Positions 33,744-42,508 of a DNA stretch of 64,000 bases are shown here, piece by piece; the stretch's first letter is position 1; each line of letters starts with the position of its first letter. Source of the stretch: Terrisporobacter vanillatitrophus (GTDB taxonomy: Bacteria; Bacillota; Clostridia; Peptostreptococcales; Peptostreptococcaceae); assembly GCF_051148895.1 (NCBI RefSeq), contig NZ_CP154625.1, positions 2,666,001-2,730,000 on the forward strand. Reading direction: 5' to 3'. The notes beneath the pieces are model-generated. The model did not search any database, was not told the DNA's origin, and saw nothing but the letters and a program-made list of their open reading frames with translations. Position numbers and translations under genes: made by a program.

Positions 33744-36173
33744 TTATTCACCTTCTAATTTTGCTAATTCTTCCATTGTTATTAGTACTTTTCTAGGTTT
33801 ACTGCCTTCACTAGGTCCAACTATACCTCTTTCTTCCATTGAATCAATTAGTCTAGCTGCTCTATTAAATCCTATTTTATACTTTCTTTGTAGCATAGAA
33901 GATGATCCTTGCCCACTTTGTACTACAAAGGCAATAGCGTCTTCTAAGAATTCATCTACATCATCATTTTTGATGTTAGCAGTTTTTGAAATAGTTTGTA
34001 TTATTTCTTCTTCATATTTAATTTCTTCTTTTACTTGTCCTTTTACAAAGTTTATTACTTTTTCAGAGTCATCTTCTGATATATAAGCTCCTTGTAATCT
34101 TACTGGTTTTGCAGCTCCTAGTGGATAGAATAGCATATCACCTTTTCCAAGTAGTTTTTCTGCTCCACCCATGTCTAATATAGTTCTTGAATCTGTTTGT
34201 GATGAAACTGCAAAGGCAATCCTAGAGGGAACATTGGCTTTTATAACTCCTGTTATTACGTCAACAGAAGGTCTTTGTGTTGCTATAATCAGATGCATTC
34301 CTGCTGCTCTAGCCATTTGAGCAAGTCTGCATATATAGTCTTCTACTTCGTTAGCACATGCCATCATTAAATCAGCTAACTCATCTATTATTATTACTAC
34401 TTTTGGAAGTTTCGTTTCACTTTTTTCATTATAACTAGTTATATCTTTAACTCCTAAATCAGCAAACAACTTATATCTTTTATTCATTTCTACTACTGCC
34501 CAGTTTAATGCATTTGCTGCCTTTTTAGGATCAGTAACAACTGGTGATAGTAAGTGAGGTATGCCATTATAATGAGCAAGCTCAACTACTTTTGGATCTA
34601 TAAGCAATAGTTTTACTTCATCTGGTGTTGCCTTGTATAATACAGAGTTTATTATTGTATTTATACAAACTGACTTCCCTGACCCTGTAGCCCCTGCTAC
34701 AAGTAAATGCGGCATTTTACCAATATCTGCAATAACTGGATTTCCACTTATATCTTTTCCAAGTCCTATGGCAAGAGATGAAGAATCTTCTTTAAATTCT
34801 TTACTTCCAATAACATCTCTAAGCCCAACCACCTGTGGTTCGTCGTTTGGAACTTCTATTCCTATAGCACTTTTCCCTGGAATTGGAGCTTCTATTCTTA
34901 TGCTTTTTGCAGCTAAAGAAAGAGCTATATCATCTGATAAGTTTACAATTCTACTTACTTTAACACCTGGATTGGGTTGTACTTCGTATCTTGTTATAGT
35001 AGGCCCTAAAGTTACTTGACCCATTTTTGTATCAACGCCAAAATTAGATAATGTTTTGATTAATAAAGATGCATTTTCTAATGCCTTTCTTTTATCATTT
35101 TCATTACCTTTGTGTCCAATTTTAGTTAATAAATCTAAACTTGGTTTTGTATAGTTTTCATAATTTGATTGACTATTAATCTGTAAATCATTTGTATCTC
35201 CTAAGTTTATTGGAGCAGTTTTTTCAATACTAGTATTGGCCTTAGTTTTAGTATTGTTCATTGTATCACTCATTTTAACATTAGGATTTGTATTTTGAAG
35301 ATCCTTAAGCACATCTAGTTCAGGCATACTATTTGTACCTTCTAAAATTTCTAAATAATCATCATCACCTTTATTGAAGCCTACTATTTTTATTGTCTTG
35401 TCTTCATCATAATTAGGCTCAGCTAAAGTATTTTCTATTTCTTCATTTTTATCATTTTTATTAAAAATATTCTTTAAGAAACCTTTTTTATTTTTACCAA
35501 CTTGAGTAGTTTCATCAACTTCTTCAGTTACTAAATTAATCGCAGACTCTTTTAAGTTGGATACCTTATCTTTTACATTTATATTTCCACTTTTTATTTT
35601 GTTAGATTTATTAGTAATACCTTCTATTAGGTCTTTTAGGGATATATTAAATGTGTACATTACTGTAATGAATAGAACAAATATGCTAATTAACCATCCA
35701 CCTGTTAATCCGAATACTGCTTTAATAAAGTATGCTATTGTTGATGTGATTAGACCGCAACCACTTCCATCAATCCCCATTTGCATAACATCGCTATACA
35801 TGTTGGCTTTTAGAGGATTATCCACTGGGATTTTTCTTGCATTAAATAATCCATAAAAAATAAACAAAAAGACTATAAAAATATAGACTGTTTTACTTTT
35901 TTTCATTCTATATACATATTCATTTCTTTCAAAAAATCCAAGAATACCTATAATTATTATCAGCAATGGAATAATTACGGCAAGAGCTCCAAACAATCCT
36001 TTAAAAGTGTCTTGTATAAATTGTCCTATAAGGCCCATGGAATTTGAGTTTAAGCTATATAATAAAAATATTCCTATAAATACAGTTACTAGATTATAAT
36101 ATTCTCCAGATACTATTATTTTATCTTTGTTATGCTTTTTATTCTTAGCGCCTTTACTTTTTTTCTTAGCCAC
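33744..36173 (-). CDS. ftsK: DNA translocase FtsK/SpoIIIE
   Basis: An 809-residue membrane-anchored DNA pump. Four N-terminal membrane helices fall in about residues 25-190, then a Ser/Asn/acidic linker, then the motor with Walker A GATGSGKSV near residue 478 and Walker B VVIIDELADLM near 580, and a C-terminal winged-helix gamma domain (from SMLQRKYKIGFNRAARLID) that reads DNA polarity signals. The family moves chromosomes at division and into the forespore. The frame opens at GTG 36182, but that codon lies within the AGAGGTG site; GTG at 36173 has correct spacing. It is first of the ftsK-mnmH-rimO-pgsA operon. Confidence 0.95.
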   Translation of the reverse strand: MAKKKSKGAKNKKHNKDKIIVSGEYYNLVTVFIGIFLLYSLNSNSMGLIGQFIQDTFKGLFGALAVIIPLLIIIIGILGFFERNEYVYRMKKSKTVYIFIVFLFIFYGLFNARKIPVDNPLKANMYSDVMQMGIDGSGCGLITSTIAYFIKAVFGLTGGWLISIFVLFITVMYTFNISLKDLIEGITNKSNKIKSGNINVKDKVSNLKESAINLVTEEVDETTQVGKNKKGFLKNIFNKNDKNEEIENTLAEPNYDEDKTIKIVGFNKGDDDYLEILEGTNSMPELDVLKDLQNTNPNVKMSDTMNNTKTKANTSIEKTAPINLGDTNDLQINSQSNYENYTKPSLDLLTKIGHKGNENDKRKALENASLLIKTLSNFGVDTKMGQVTLGPTITRYEVQPNPGVKVSRIVNLSDDIALSLAAKSIRIEAPIPGKSAIGIEVPNDEPQVVGLRDVIGSKEFKEDSSSLAIGLGKDISGNPVIADIGKMPHLLVAGATGSGKSVCINTIINSVLYKATPDEVKLLLIDPKVVELAHYNGIPHLLSPVVTDPKKAANALNWAVVEMNKRYKLFADLGVKDITSYNEKSETKLPKVVIIIDELADLMMACANEVEDYICRLAQMARAAGMHLIIATQRPSVDVITGVIKANVPSRIAFAVSSQTDSRTILDMGGAEKLLGKGDMLFYPLGAAKPVRLQGAYISEDDSEKVINFVKGQVKEEIKYEEEIIQTISKTANIKNDDVDEFLEDAIAFVVQSGQGSSSMLQRKYKIGFNRAARLIDSMEERGIVGPSEGSKPRKVLITMEELAKLEGE

Positions 36174-36250
36174 CAATCTCACCTCTTATTTCTTATACCT
36201 TATCAATTCAAATCTATAATTTATCCACAAACTAAATTATAAATTCTTTA

Positions 36251-36289
36251 AAACTTAAAAGTGTTAATGGTATACATTAACACTTTTAA
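36251..36289 (-). terminator. hairpin terminator downstream of tepA
   Basis: A 15-bp perfect stem (TTAAAAGTGTTAATG at 36255-36269 with CATTAACACTTTTAA at 36275-36289), followed on the minus strand by GTTTT. It separates tepA from ftsK. Confidence 0.75.
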
Positions 36290-36332
36290 TTATTAAATCA
36301 TTATATCACATATTACTTATTTTAAACAAATC

Positions 36333-37178
36333 TTATTTATTTCCTTCATTTTTATTGTCTTCTCTTATTAACTCTCTTAATTTTGTTAATGCTTCCTTTA
36401 ATCCACCAACTTCATCTATAAGTCCATATTCCACAGCTTCTTTACCTATTAAAACACTTCCCACATCACTTACAAGCTCATCTTTTGCGTTCATAAGCTT
36501 ATTTAACTCTTCTCTTTGTATATTAGAAGTTCTTGTTATAAATTCTACTATTCTTTCTTGCATTTTCTTGAAATATTCAAAAGTTTCATTAACACCTATA
36601 ACTAGTCCATTTGTTCTTATTGGATGAACAATCATTGTTGCGCTTGGAGCTATATAAGAATAATTTCCTGCTGTTGCAAGAGGTACTCCTATGGAATGAC
36701 TTCCTCCAAGTACAAGTGTTACGACTTTTTTAGATATACTGTTAATTAATTCTGCCATAGCAAGACCTGCTTCCACGTCTCCACCTACAGTATTTAGAAT
36801 AACTAAAATACCTTTAATTTCATTACTTTCTTCCACTGAGTATAATAAAGGTATTATGTGTTCATATTTTGTAGATTTCTTCTGTGGGTTACCTACAAAA
36901 TGACCCTCAATTTCTCCTATTATAGTTATACATTGAATTTCTTTTTGTGCATTAGAAGGCATGTTAGGAACTCCCATTTGCTTTATATCTTGAACTTTGT
37001 CACTGTCTTCATCTTCACCTTCATTATTATCATGGTCAACATTATTACTTTCAGTGTTTTCAGGTTTATTTTTCTCTTCATCTTCTTTTTTATTTTCAAA
37101 TTCCGACTGACTCAAATCATAGTTATTATAATTATTATCATTTATGTATTCATTCATATTATTTTCATTTTTTATCAT
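36333..37178 (-). CDS. tepA: ClpP-like serine protease, TepA type
   Basis: A 281-residue ClpP-fold protein of the TepA/YmfB type, typically found just upstream of ftsK/spoIIIE in Firmicutes. The ClpP-like core starts near residue 80. The catalytic serine is in GGSHSIG near 158 and the histidine in MIVHP near 183. The first 70 residues are a low-complexity Asn/Asp/Glu-rich tail, longer than in Bacillus. In B. subtilis TepA is linked to protein export and breakdown of spore small acid-soluble proteins. GAGGTG precedes the ATG. Confidence 0.9.
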   Translation of the reverse strand: MIKNENNMNEYINDNNYNNYDLSQSEFENKKEDEEKNKPENTESNNVDHDNNEGEDEDSDKVQDIKQMGVPNMPSNAQKEIQCITIIGEIEGHFVGNPQKKSTKYEHIIPLLYSVEESNEIKGILVILNTVGGDVEAGLAMAELINSISKKVVTLVLGGSHSIGVPLATAGNYSYIAPSATMIVHPIRTNGLVIGVNETFEYFKKMQERIVEFITRTSNIQREELNKLMNAKDELVSDVGSVLIGKEAVEYGLIDEVGGLKEALTKLRELIREDNKNEGNK

Positions 37179-37355
37179 TTATTTCACCTCATTTAATATA
37201 TTTAATTTTATGTTTCCCAATGAGTATGAAATAATTCTATTCTTTTCATAGTGTAAAGTTTTTATCATAAAAAGTTATAACAAAAAATTATGGATTTTAT
37301 GAATATTTACTAATCATAATTGTGATAATAATATAGTGAATGGAGGTGATACAAG

Positions 37356-37526
37356 ATGAAAAATAATAATAACAATAATAATTGCAGAAACAATAACAAC
37401 AACAATAATTTAAAAAATAATAGCAACAATAATAACTGCAGAAACAATAACAACAACAATAATTTAAAAAATAATAATGACAATAATTTTGAAAACAATA
37501 ATAACGATAATAACAATTGTAGATAG
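37356..37526 (+). CDS. 56-residue asparagine-rich repeat protein
   Basis: A small reading frame with a perfect GGAGGTG eight bases before its ATG. I count 39 Asn in 56 residues. The rest is three Cys-Arg pairs (10-11, 28-29, 55-56, the last ending the protein), two Leu-Lys pairs and a few Asp, Ser, Phe and Glu. Residues 5-22 and 23-40 are near-identical 18-residue units of the form N-rich, CR, seven N, LK. There is no signal peptide and I know no family. Regular cysteines in a polar, disordered background suggest a cross-linked structural protein, such as a spore-surface component (inference). The opposite strand is also open but has no ribosome binding site. Confidence 0.65.
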   Translation: MKNNNNNNNCRNNNNNNNLKNNSNNNNCRNNNNNNNLKNNNDNNFENNNNDNNNCR

Positions 37527-37639
37527 TTTTCTTAATAATTGCTAAGATGTAAATTAACATGATTTATATCATAAAATGATAAGATAGATATAATCATAAC
37601 TTTGTCATTATAAGATAAAGTAAAAACAATGAGGCGGTC

Positions 37640-38125
37640 TCATGAACAATTAAAAATTGTTCTGTGATGGCCTTATTTTCTAAGAACATATAATTTTCTT
37701 CACTTTCATATCTTCCATAGACTATTATTTTAGGATATTTAAATTCAGTGTACTCTTCAATTGATTTTAAATTTTAAGTAATTTTTTAAGTAATATATTT
37801 TGAATTAAGCTTTATAAATTACTTTAATATCAAAATCATTTTCACACTTTAATATATAGTTAGATATTTGTTTAAATATTTTATTCATATTTTTATTTAT
37901 GGATTTTTTCCAAACAAATGTGTATCTATTAGCACACGATTCTATTTTGATGCCATCAATAAATAATTTTTTTGAAATTTCATTTTTGTCACCAAGAAAA
38001 TTTGTTAATTGAGTCATTAGACATTCACTTACAGGTTAAAAAGGGATACCACCAAATCTTACAATTGTTGAGTGGTCTGAAGATGAGTCTTCCCCTAAGA
38101 TATACGCAAATATAATCCGTTTATA
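37640..38125 (-). pseudogene. decayed IS1182-family transposase
   Basis: Fragments of one transposase can be read on the minus strand in separate frames. LGEDSSSDHSTIVRF (near 38095-38050) is followed by a stop, then KLFIDGIKIESCANRYTFVWKKSI within 37805-38017 (70 residues), and after a large gap KIIVYGRYESEENYMFLE (about 37740-37680). These match the DHSTIARF, FIDGTKIEANANKYTFVWKKS and DAGYESEENY blocks of IS1182-type DDE transposases. Stops, frameshifts and an internal deletion make it non-functional. No terminal inverted repeats were found. It explains most of the 730-bp gap at 37527-38256. Confidence 0.78.
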
Positions 38126-38160
38126 TAGTATTATGTTTTATCATACAAATATTGTATTAG

Positions 38161-38198
38161 ATACCAAGCTCTTTTGAGCCTGGTATTTATTTTTTTGC
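38161..38198 (+). terminator. plus-strand terminator-like hairpin
   Basis: ATACCAAGCTC (38161-38171) pairs with GAGCCTGGTAT (38176-38186) around one mismatch, then a T-rich tract to 38197. No intact plus-strand gene precedes it except the Asn-rich protein 630 bases upstream, so it may be a relic of the lost insertion or shield the convergent amidohydrolase gene. Confidence 0.5.
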
Positions 38199-38256
38199 AA
38201 TAAAAAGCCGTCTCCCTTCTTTTTGATGCGGAAGCTCCATTATTTTTCTTTTATTT

Positions 38257-39423
38257 TTAGTCTTTTAAATGATAAACTATTTTACCATCAATTATTGTAT
38301 ATAAAGTTTTTGTAAATACATTCATCGGATTCCCATCAAATATTGCTATATCTGCATCTTTCCCTACTTCAATACTTCCAATTCTATCAGAAACATTGCA
38401 TATTTCTGCTGCATTTATTGTAATCGCTTTAAGAGCCTCCTCTATTCCCAGACCCTCTTTTGCCGCAAAGCCAGCACAAATAGGTAAATCCTGTATTCTA
38501 GTAACTGGATGATCCGTAGTAATAGCAACCTTTACACCAGCTTTATGTAAAATCCCTGCAGTTTTAAAGTCTGCATTTTGAGTTTCTATTTTATTTCTTA
38601 TAGCCATTGAAGGTCCTACGATAGCTGGAAACCCAGATTCACTAATTTCTCTCGCTATTAAATGTCCTTCTGTACAATGATCTAAGGTTAAGTTTAAATT
38701 AAATTCTTTAGCTATGCGAATAGCAGTCAAAATATCATCTGTTCTATGTACGTGAGCCTTTAAAGGTATTTTTTTATTAATCAAGGGTAACCAACATTCT
38801 TTTTTAAATATTTCTTCAAAGTCATCATTATTTTTTATAGCTTTTTTTTTGTTTTCATTATATTGTTTAGCATCAAACAACACTTCACGTAAAAGTGCTG
38901 CTATTGACATGCGAGTTGACGGTATCATACTTTTTTGGTCATAATTTGTTTTTATATTTTCTCCAAAAGCCACTTTCATTGCTGCTGGTTGCAAAATAGT
39001 CATATTATCTATATCTCTACCATGAGTTTTAATAAAGATAAATTGCCCTCCTACTACATTTGAACTTCCTGGCCCTACCATAACTCCTGTAATCCCTGCA
39101 CTTAAAGCATTATGAAAAGCTGGATCCATAACATTAACGCCATCTAAAGCTCTAAGATAGGGTGTAACAGCTTCATATGTTTCATTACAGTCATCACCCT
39201 CAAACCCTTTTTTCTCTTCTATTATTCCAATATGGCAATGCGCCTCTATTATTCCAGGTATAACCCAACAATTACTAGCATCAATTACGTTACAATCTTC
39301 ATTGCCATCTATAGTAATATTTTCTCCCACTTCTATAATTTTCTTATTTTTTATTAAAACAGATCCGTTATCATAAGTTTTTCCAGACATTGTTATTACT
39401 TTTCCATTTTTAATTAATAACAT
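38257..39423 (-). CDS. amidohydrolase family protein (imidazolonepropionase-like)
   Basis: A 388-residue metal-dependent amidohydrolase. The TIM-barrel metal ligands can be followed: EAHCHIG near residue 64 (HxH), AHVHRTDD near 224, DHCTEGH near 247, and the TTDHP aspartate near 297; the N- and C-terminal strands form the composite beta domain, ending in GKIVY. The group covers imidazolonepropionase, prolidase-like and adenine deaminase-like enzymes; the substrate is unknown. The frame opens further upstream, but AAAGGAG eight bases before the ATG at 39423 fixes the start. It follows dapG in the same direction but across a strong terminator, so it is probably independently expressed. Confidence 0.85.
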   Translation of the reverse strand: MLLIKNGKVITMSGKTYDNGSVLIKNKKIIEVGENITIDGNEDCNVIDASNCWVIPGIIEAHCHIGIIEEKKGFEGDDCNETYEAVTPYLRALDGVNVMDPAFHNALSAGITGVMVGPGSSNVVGGQFIFIKTHGRDIDNMTILQPAAMKVAFGENIKTNYDQKSMIPSTRMSIAALLREVLFDAKQYNENKKKAIKNNDDFEEIFKKECWLPLINKKIPLKAHVHRTDDILTAIRIAKEFNLNLTLDHCTEGHLIAREISESGFPAIVGPSMAIRNKIETQNADFKTAGILHKAGVKVAITTDHPVTRIQDLPICAGFAAKEGLGIEEALKAITINAAEICNVSDRIGSIEVGKDADIAIFDGNPMNVFTKTLYTIIDGKIVYHLKD

Positions 39424-39506
39424 AAATTTTTCTCCTTTATAAACTTTTATTATATTATTACTTATTAAGTTTTCCATAAATCTTATAAATTATAGCTACC
39501 TTAACA

Positions 39507-39565
39507 CTAAAAATACCCTATACAGATAAACAAATACTTTCTTGTTATAACTGTATAGGGTATTT
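39507..39565 (-). terminator. intrinsic terminator of dapG
   Basis: A 15-bp perfect stem (AAATACCCTATACAG at 39511-39525 with CTGTATAGGGTATTT at 39551-39565) has a 25-base loop that can itself pair, followed on the minus strand by Ts. It lies 18 bases after the dapG stop. Confidence 0.88.
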
Positions 39566-39583
39566 CGGTATTTTTATTTATTT

Positions 39584-40789
39584 TTAGTTATCAAATTCTT
39601 TATGAATAGCATGAACAGTCTCTACCATATCTTCCTCTTTTACTAAACAAGTAAGACATGTATATGAATCTGATGATTGTAAAAGAGTGATACCTGCCTT
39701 TGATAAAGCTCTAACTACTTTTGCAATGACACCAGGAGTTTCTGTGATTTTCGAACCAATTAAAGTTACTTTTGCACAATGTTTTCTAATATCGTATTTT
39801 ACTTCATACTTTTGTAAAATTTCTTCTACTTTAGGAATATAATTTTGTTCCAATGCAAAAGCTTTTTCTTCTGTGAAGAAATTTATCATATCTAAGTTTA
39901 TATGCTTTTCTTCCATTTCATTTAATATTTTTGAGAACAATTCTTCAGATGATTTTACTTTAACTTGAGCTATATTGTCTTTATGAGCTACTGATGTCAT
40001 AAATCTACATTGGAAGTCTTCATAATCACTTACTAAACCACGAGTTAAACCGATTCTAGTTCCTTTACATGTAGGATTTAAAGTATTCTTTATTTCTAAA
40101 ACAATATCTCCATTCTTAGCAAGTTCTACTGCTCTTGGATGAATAACCTTTGCTCCTTTTTCTGCCATTTGGAATACTTCTTCGTAATCACAGTAATCAA
40201 GTATTTTTGCTGCTGGCTCTATTCTTGGGTCAGCAGTCATTATTCCATCCACATCTGTATAAATTTGTACAGTTTCACTTCCCAATGCTTTTCCTATGGC
40301 AACTGCAGATGTATCACTACCTCCTCTTCCTAAAGTAGTAACTTCTCCATCTTCTGTACCTCCTTGGAACCCTGCTATAACAACTACTTTGCCTTCATCT
40401 AACTCTCTACGAATTCTTGTTGGATTTATTTCCTTTATTTTTGAATTTGAATAAACCTTAGTCGTTATTATTCCAGCTTGCATTCCTGTTAGAAAAATTG
40501 ATGGTATTCCTCTAGCTTCTAACATTGATGATAGTATTGTTCCTGATATTATTTCTCCACAAGACATTATTAAGTCAAGTTCTCGTTTTTTAGATTTTTT
40601 GTTAACATTAGTACATAAATTTATTAGTGTATCAGTCGCATAGGGTTCTCCTTTTCTTCCCATGGCTGAAACTACTATTACTAAGTCGTTCCCCTTTTTT
40701 TTGTATTGTTCTATTATATTACACACTTCATTCATTTTTTCAACTGATGCTACTGATGTACCACCAAATTTTTGTACTAGAATCCCCAT
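39584..40789 (-). CDS. dapG: aspartate kinase
   Basis: A 401-residue aspartokinase, the first step from aspartate towards lysine, diaminopimelate, threonine and methionine. Motifs: KFGGTSVA near residue 7, the substrate stretch GFQGGTEDGEVTTLGRGGSDTSA near 133-155, and two C-terminal ACT domains (about 265-400) that bind the feedback effector. The position next to ymxH matches B. subtilis dapG, so the same symbol is used; which amino acid inhibits it cannot be read. AGGAGG precedes the ATG, nine bases after the ymxH stop, and a strong terminator follows. Confidence 0.95.
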   Translation of the reverse strand: MGILVQKFGGTSVASVEKMNEVCNIIEQYKKKGNDLVIVVSAMGRKGEPYATDTLINLCTNVNKKSKKRELDLIMSCGEIISGTILSSMLEARGIPSIFLTGMQAGIITTKVYSNSKIKEINPTRIRRELDEGKVVVIAGFQGGTEDGEVTTLGRGGSDTSAVAIGKALGSETVQIYTDVDGIMTADPRIEPAAKILDYCDYEEVFQMAEKGAKVIHPRAVELAKNGDIVLEIKNTLNPTCKGTRIGLTRGLVSDYEDFQCRFMTSVAHKDNIAQVKVKSSEELFSKILNEMEEKHINLDMINFFTEEKAFALEQNYIPKVEEILQKYEVKYDIRKHCAKVTLIGSKITETPGVIAKVVRALSKAGITLLQSSDSYTCLTCLVKEEDMVETVHAIHKEFDN

Positions 40790-40798
40790 ATTTGCCTC

Positions 40799-41044
40799 CT
40801 AATATATTCCATCGTATTCAATGATTATCATATCATTGCCAATTTTTTTCACATTCCTCCATGGAATTTCTAAATCTCCTCTATCCCTTTTTATACCAAA
40901 AAATCCTCTTTCTCTTGGTATGGAAAGCGCCAGGATTTTACCTGTAGTTTCATCTATTATAATATCGCACTCACCAATTACTCCAAGTCTTTCTCCATTA
41001 ACTAAGTTTACTATTTCTTTTCCAGCTAATTCAGATAAATTCAT
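40799..41044 (-). CDS. ymxH: YlmC/YmxH family PRC-barrel sporulation protein
   Basis: An 81-residue PRC-barrel protein of the YlmC/YmxH family, found beside mlpA and dapG in spore-forming Firmicutes. Visible features are the LSELAGKEIVNLVNGERLG start, a DIIIDETTGKI turn, and the IPWRNVKKIGNDMIII tail. The function is unknown; some members are sporulation-regulated. The frame opens at a GTG that overlaps the GGGGTG ribosome binding site, so the ATG at 41044 is taken. It is followed closely by dapG. The 119 bases before it are unusual (see 41055-41165). Confidence 0.9.
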   Translation of the reverse strand: MNLSELAGKEIVNLVNGERLGVIGECDIIIDETTGKILALSIPRERGFFGIKRDRGDLEIPWRNVKKIGNDMIIIEYDGIY

Positions 41045-41054
41045 ATTTTTCACC

Positions 41055-41165
41055 CCGATAAATAAAAATTTGTTTCACTTAAGCCACTGCGTGGGAACTC
41101 CACTTCATATAGCCAACGAAATGCATTCTCTAATGATTCAGGCACGACCTTGCTCAAGCGTTACT
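41055..41165 (-). other. GC-richer spacer of possible IS605/tnpB-end origin
   Basis: Between the M16 peptidase stop and ymxH lies about 110 bp clearly richer in G+C than its surroundings, with the minus-strand core GAAGTGGAGTTCCCACGC followed by a GTGGCTTAAGTGAA tail. GTGGAGTTCCCAC can fold as a hairpin. A minus frame is open here (ending in SETNFYLSG before a TGA in the ymxH ribosome binding site) but has no start. It reminds me of the conserved non-coding right ends of IS605/tnpB-type elements; this is from memory and not verified. Confidence 0.35.
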
Positions 41166-41173
41166 TTTTACAA

Positions 41174-42415
41174 TTATATCTGAACACCTTCTACATTTTT
41201 TCCTACTATACACACTCCTAAGTTCTCTATATTAAATACTTTATTAATAATTGCTTTAACTTGTTCCATATTTACGCTATTTATATGTTCAATAATTTCA
41301 TCTTCGTTTTTGATCTTATTATTAAGCAACATAGACTCACCATGAGATAACATTTTTGAACTAATACTTTCTAAGCTTAATATATAATTACCCTTCAACT
41401 GTTCCTTACTTTCTTTAAGTTCTTCTTCAGTAACATAGTTTTCTCGTATATTTTTTATTTCTTTTATTATTAAGTCATATACTTCTTTTAAGTATTCTTC
41501 ACTGGTACTAGCAAATATACCCAACTCTCCACATTTTTTATATAGAGTTGGAGACGAGTATATGGAGTATACTAATCCTTTGTCTTCTCTTATATTTTGG
41601 AAGAGTCTAGAGCTAGTACTTCCACCAAATATATTGTTTACAACTGCTAAAGCATAAGCTTCCTTTTCATTCTCTTCTGGTATAGCTTTTAAATTTATTG
41701 CTATATTGACTTGTTCGCTTTCTCTATTTTTAGTTATAAAACAAGAGTGAAACTTAGCTTCTTTTACTTCTATATTTACTTCCTTTTCTTCCCATTCACT
41801 GAATTTTTCTTCTATAAACTTTACTACTTCTTCAAAATTGAAATTGCCACAAATTGATATGACTGCATTATTAGGAACATAATACTGATTATAATGATTT
41901 AAAATATTTTTTCTTTTTAAATTTTTAATAGTCTGTCTATTCCCAAGTATGTTCATACCTAGTCCATCATCGGCATATATATTTTCTACTAATAAATCAT
42001 AAGATAAATCATCTAAAGAATCTTCATACATTTTCAATTCTTCTAATATTACTGCTCGTTCTCTATCTATGTCATTGTTATTAAAAGTTGAATTTAATAT
42101 CATATCACTTAAAACATCTATGCCTATATTTATATGTTCATCTAAAATATGAACATAATAGCATGTACATTCTTTATTTGTAAAAGCATTTATTTGTCCA
42201 CCAATATTATCTATATCTCTTGCTATGTCTTTTGCACTTCTATTTTTAGTTCCTTTAAACAGCATATGCTCAATAAAATGAGACACTCCACTTTCCTTAG
42301 GTGTTTCTATCCTAGATCCTGTATTTATCCAAATCCCAAGAGATACGGATTTTAAATAAGGTATTTCCTCTCCCACAATGGTGAGACCATTTTTTAGGGT
42401 TTGACATTTATACAT
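41174..42415 (-). CDS. mlpA: M16 family zinc peptidase (processing-peptidase-like)
   Basis: A 413-residue pitrilysin/insulinase-family protease. The inverted zinc motif HFIEH is near residue 44, followed by the downstream glutamate in ILEELKMYED near 121; the second, non-catalytic M16 domain begins near 190 and contains FGGSTSSRLFQNIREDKGLVYS. It is equivalent by position to B. subtilis MlpA (YmxG), a cytosolic protease. The frame opens seven codons upstream, but GGAGGA before the ATG at 42415 marks the start. ylxY lies upstream and ymxH downstream, as in Bacillus. Confidence 0.93.
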   Translation of the reverse strand: MYKCQTLKNGLTIVGEEIPYLKSVSLGIWINTGSRIETPKESGVSHFIEHMLFKGTKNRSAKDIARDIDNIGGQINAFTNKECTCYYVHILDEHINIGIDVLSDMILNSTFNNNDIDRERAVILEELKMYEDSLDDLSYDLLVENIYADDGLGMNILGNRQTIKNLKRKNILNHYNQYYVPNNAVISICGNFNFEEVVKFIEEKFSEWEEKEVNIEVKEAKFHSCFITKNRESEQVNIAINLKAIPEENEKEAYALAVVNNIFGGSTSSRLFQNIREDKGLVYSIYSSPTLYKKCGELGIFASTSEEYLKEVYDLIIKEIKNIRENYVTEEELKESKEQLKGNYILSLESISSKMLSHGESMLLNNKIKNEDEIIEHINSVNMEQVKAIINKVFNIENLGVCIVGKNVEGVQI

Positions 42416-42508
42416 ATCGTCCTCCAAATTCTTCACTATGTCATTATAAACTTTAATTTTTACAAGTTAAAAAAATTTATAGTATTAATTATAGTTTAGG
42501 ATCTTAAT

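Noticed and set aside
36858..37196. 112-codon plus-strand frame opposite tepA
   Set aside because: It lies antisense to a well-supported ClpP-like protein, gives a Phe/Ile-rich peptide typical of reversed AT-rich coding DNA, and has no ribosome binding site.
37297..37560. Minus-strand frames opposite the Asn-rich gene, encoding Tyr/Cys- or Leu-rich peptides
   Set aside because: They are the complement of AAC/AAT codon runs, have no ribosome binding site, and the plus strand has a perfect one.
37527..38256. Possible intact gene at 37805-38017 (70 residues)
   Set aside because: It is only one fragment of an IS1182-type transposase with upstream and downstream pieces in other frames, so it was called a pseudogene.
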